From Cereibacter sphaeroides (GTDB taxonomy: Bacteria; Pseudomonadota; Alphaproteobacteria; Rhodobacterales; Rhodobacteraceae), in the NCBI GenBank assembly GCA_003243455.1, contig QFQS01000001.1, forward strand, positions 1,860,001 to 1,924,000: 64,000 bases of DNA. Reading direction: 5' to 3'. The position numbers and the translations under genes were made by a program. How positions within the stretch are numbered: position 1 is the first letter of the stretch; each line of letters opens with the position of its first letter. Of the stretch, positions 63,716 to 64,000 are shown in pieces. The notes beneath the pieces are model-generated. The model worked only from the letters and a program-made list of their open reading frames with translations, had not been told where the DNA came from and searched no databases.

Positions 63716-64000
63716 GCGAACCTGCCACCCGCATCGAATTCTCGGATCCGATCGTGCGGGAGTCGGTGGCCGAGATGGTCGTGCGCCGCATCCTGGACAT
63801 GGTTCGGCTGGGTCAGCTCAAGGCAGGCGATCAGCTTCCACCCGAGCGTGACCTTGCGCTGTCGCTGAACGTCTCGCGCCCCTCGGTGCGGGAAGCGATG
63901 CGCGGGCTGACCGTGCTGGGCGTGGTGCGCACGAGGCAGGGTGGCGGCGCCTATATCACCGAGCTTGACGCCGAGGCGCTGCTAAGTCCGATCCAGTTCT
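63712..64000 (+). CDS. FadR/GntR-family transcriptional regulator (3' end outside window)
   Basis: The first 96 residues are visible. Residues ~14-85 form the GntR winged helix: VAEMVVRRILDMVRLGQLKAG, then DQLPPERDLALSLNVSRPSVREAM (recognition helix) and VRTRQGGGAYI (wing). The missing part should be an FCD sugar-acid-binding domain. Co-transcription with the transport and catabolic genes plus the palindrome at 56103-56121 suggests it represses the operon until an intermediate binds. Confidence 0.88.
   Translation, partial: MSEPATRIEFSDPIVRESVAEMVVRRILDMVRLGQLKAGDQLPPERDLALSLNVSRPSVREAMRGLTVLGVVRTRQGGGAYITELDAEALLSPIQF

Overview
The window is high-GC bacterial chromosome that reads as an alphaproteobacterium of the Rhodobacterales, probably Paracoccus or a close relative. 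The pointers are the overall gene style, a VPLPA-CTERM-type sorting tail, three Hint_2-type proteins, a membrane urate hydroxylase PuuD with a cytochrome c tail, a CzcO/DAO/GcvT oxidoreductase repertoire, and intergenic elements of a kind I associate with this order. The organism call is an inference. No rRNA, tRNA, CRISPR array, integrase or transposase was found.

Layout. 1-6.2 kb: end of xanthine dehydrogenase large subunit (xdhB), xdhC and a complete BMP-type nucleoside/purine ABC importer in one tight operon closed by a strong terminator. 6.6-12.2 kb: single genes (VPLPA-CTERM-like secreted protein, D-arginine-dehydrogenase-like flavoenzyme, GH25 lipoprotein, Tat-exported multicopper oxidase, a first Hint protein, a VOC protein). 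12.3-24.6 kb: dimethylglycine dehydrogenase-like fusion enzyme, DUF2946-like protein with a frameshifted PepSY gene, class-3-type asparaginase, IalB, a frameshifted YdjM-like membrane protein, rlmN, a YcaQ-like DNA glycosylase, a CadC-like TPR regulator and a LOG-family protein. 24.9-26.8 kb: an AT-richer ATPase-TOPRIM (OLD-like, possibly defence) gene. 26.8-38.7 kb: dapD, YetF/DUF421, small secreted and zinc proteins, two adjacent Hint proteins, dapE, a FecR-domain protein, a GNAT protein, rnr and a lytic transglycosylase. 38.7-41.7 kb: zinc uptake (znuB, znuC, zur facing znuA across a candidate Zur operator). 42-46 kb: galM, a CzcO-type monooxygenase and a decayed amidohydrolase.

46.1-53.5 kb is a urate/allantoin degradation locus: puuD, uraH, a puuE-OHCU decarboxylase fusion, ureidoglycine aminohydrolase and ureidoglycolate lyase. 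With XDH at the left edge the window holds every step from hypoxanthine/xanthine to glyoxylate except allantoate hydrolysis. A lower-GC patch with an orphan gene and a broken reading frame sits inside this locus.

53.6-64 kb: a GAPDH-like gene and gph, then a catabolic operon (enolase-superfamily dehydratase, acetoacetate-decarboxylase-family protein, 2-hydroxyacid dehydrogenase, RhaSTPQ-type ABC importer, FadR/GntR-type regulator cut by the window end) with a divergent SDR gene. A near-perfect palindrome between the SDR and the dehydratase is the obvious operator candidate. Its substrate is not identifiable by reading, and this operon is the best candidate for undescribed chemistry.

Unexplained non-coding structure: three copies of a ~210 bp hairpin-rich repeat (29.7, 33.9, 41.8 kb), two copies of a hairpin plus GGATATTTGA motif (37.6 and 53.0 kb), and 11-bp-phased GGTATG repeats at 12.3 and 24.7 kb. 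Three genes carry single-base frameshifts (PepSY, YdjM-like, amidohydrolase) in an otherwise intact window.
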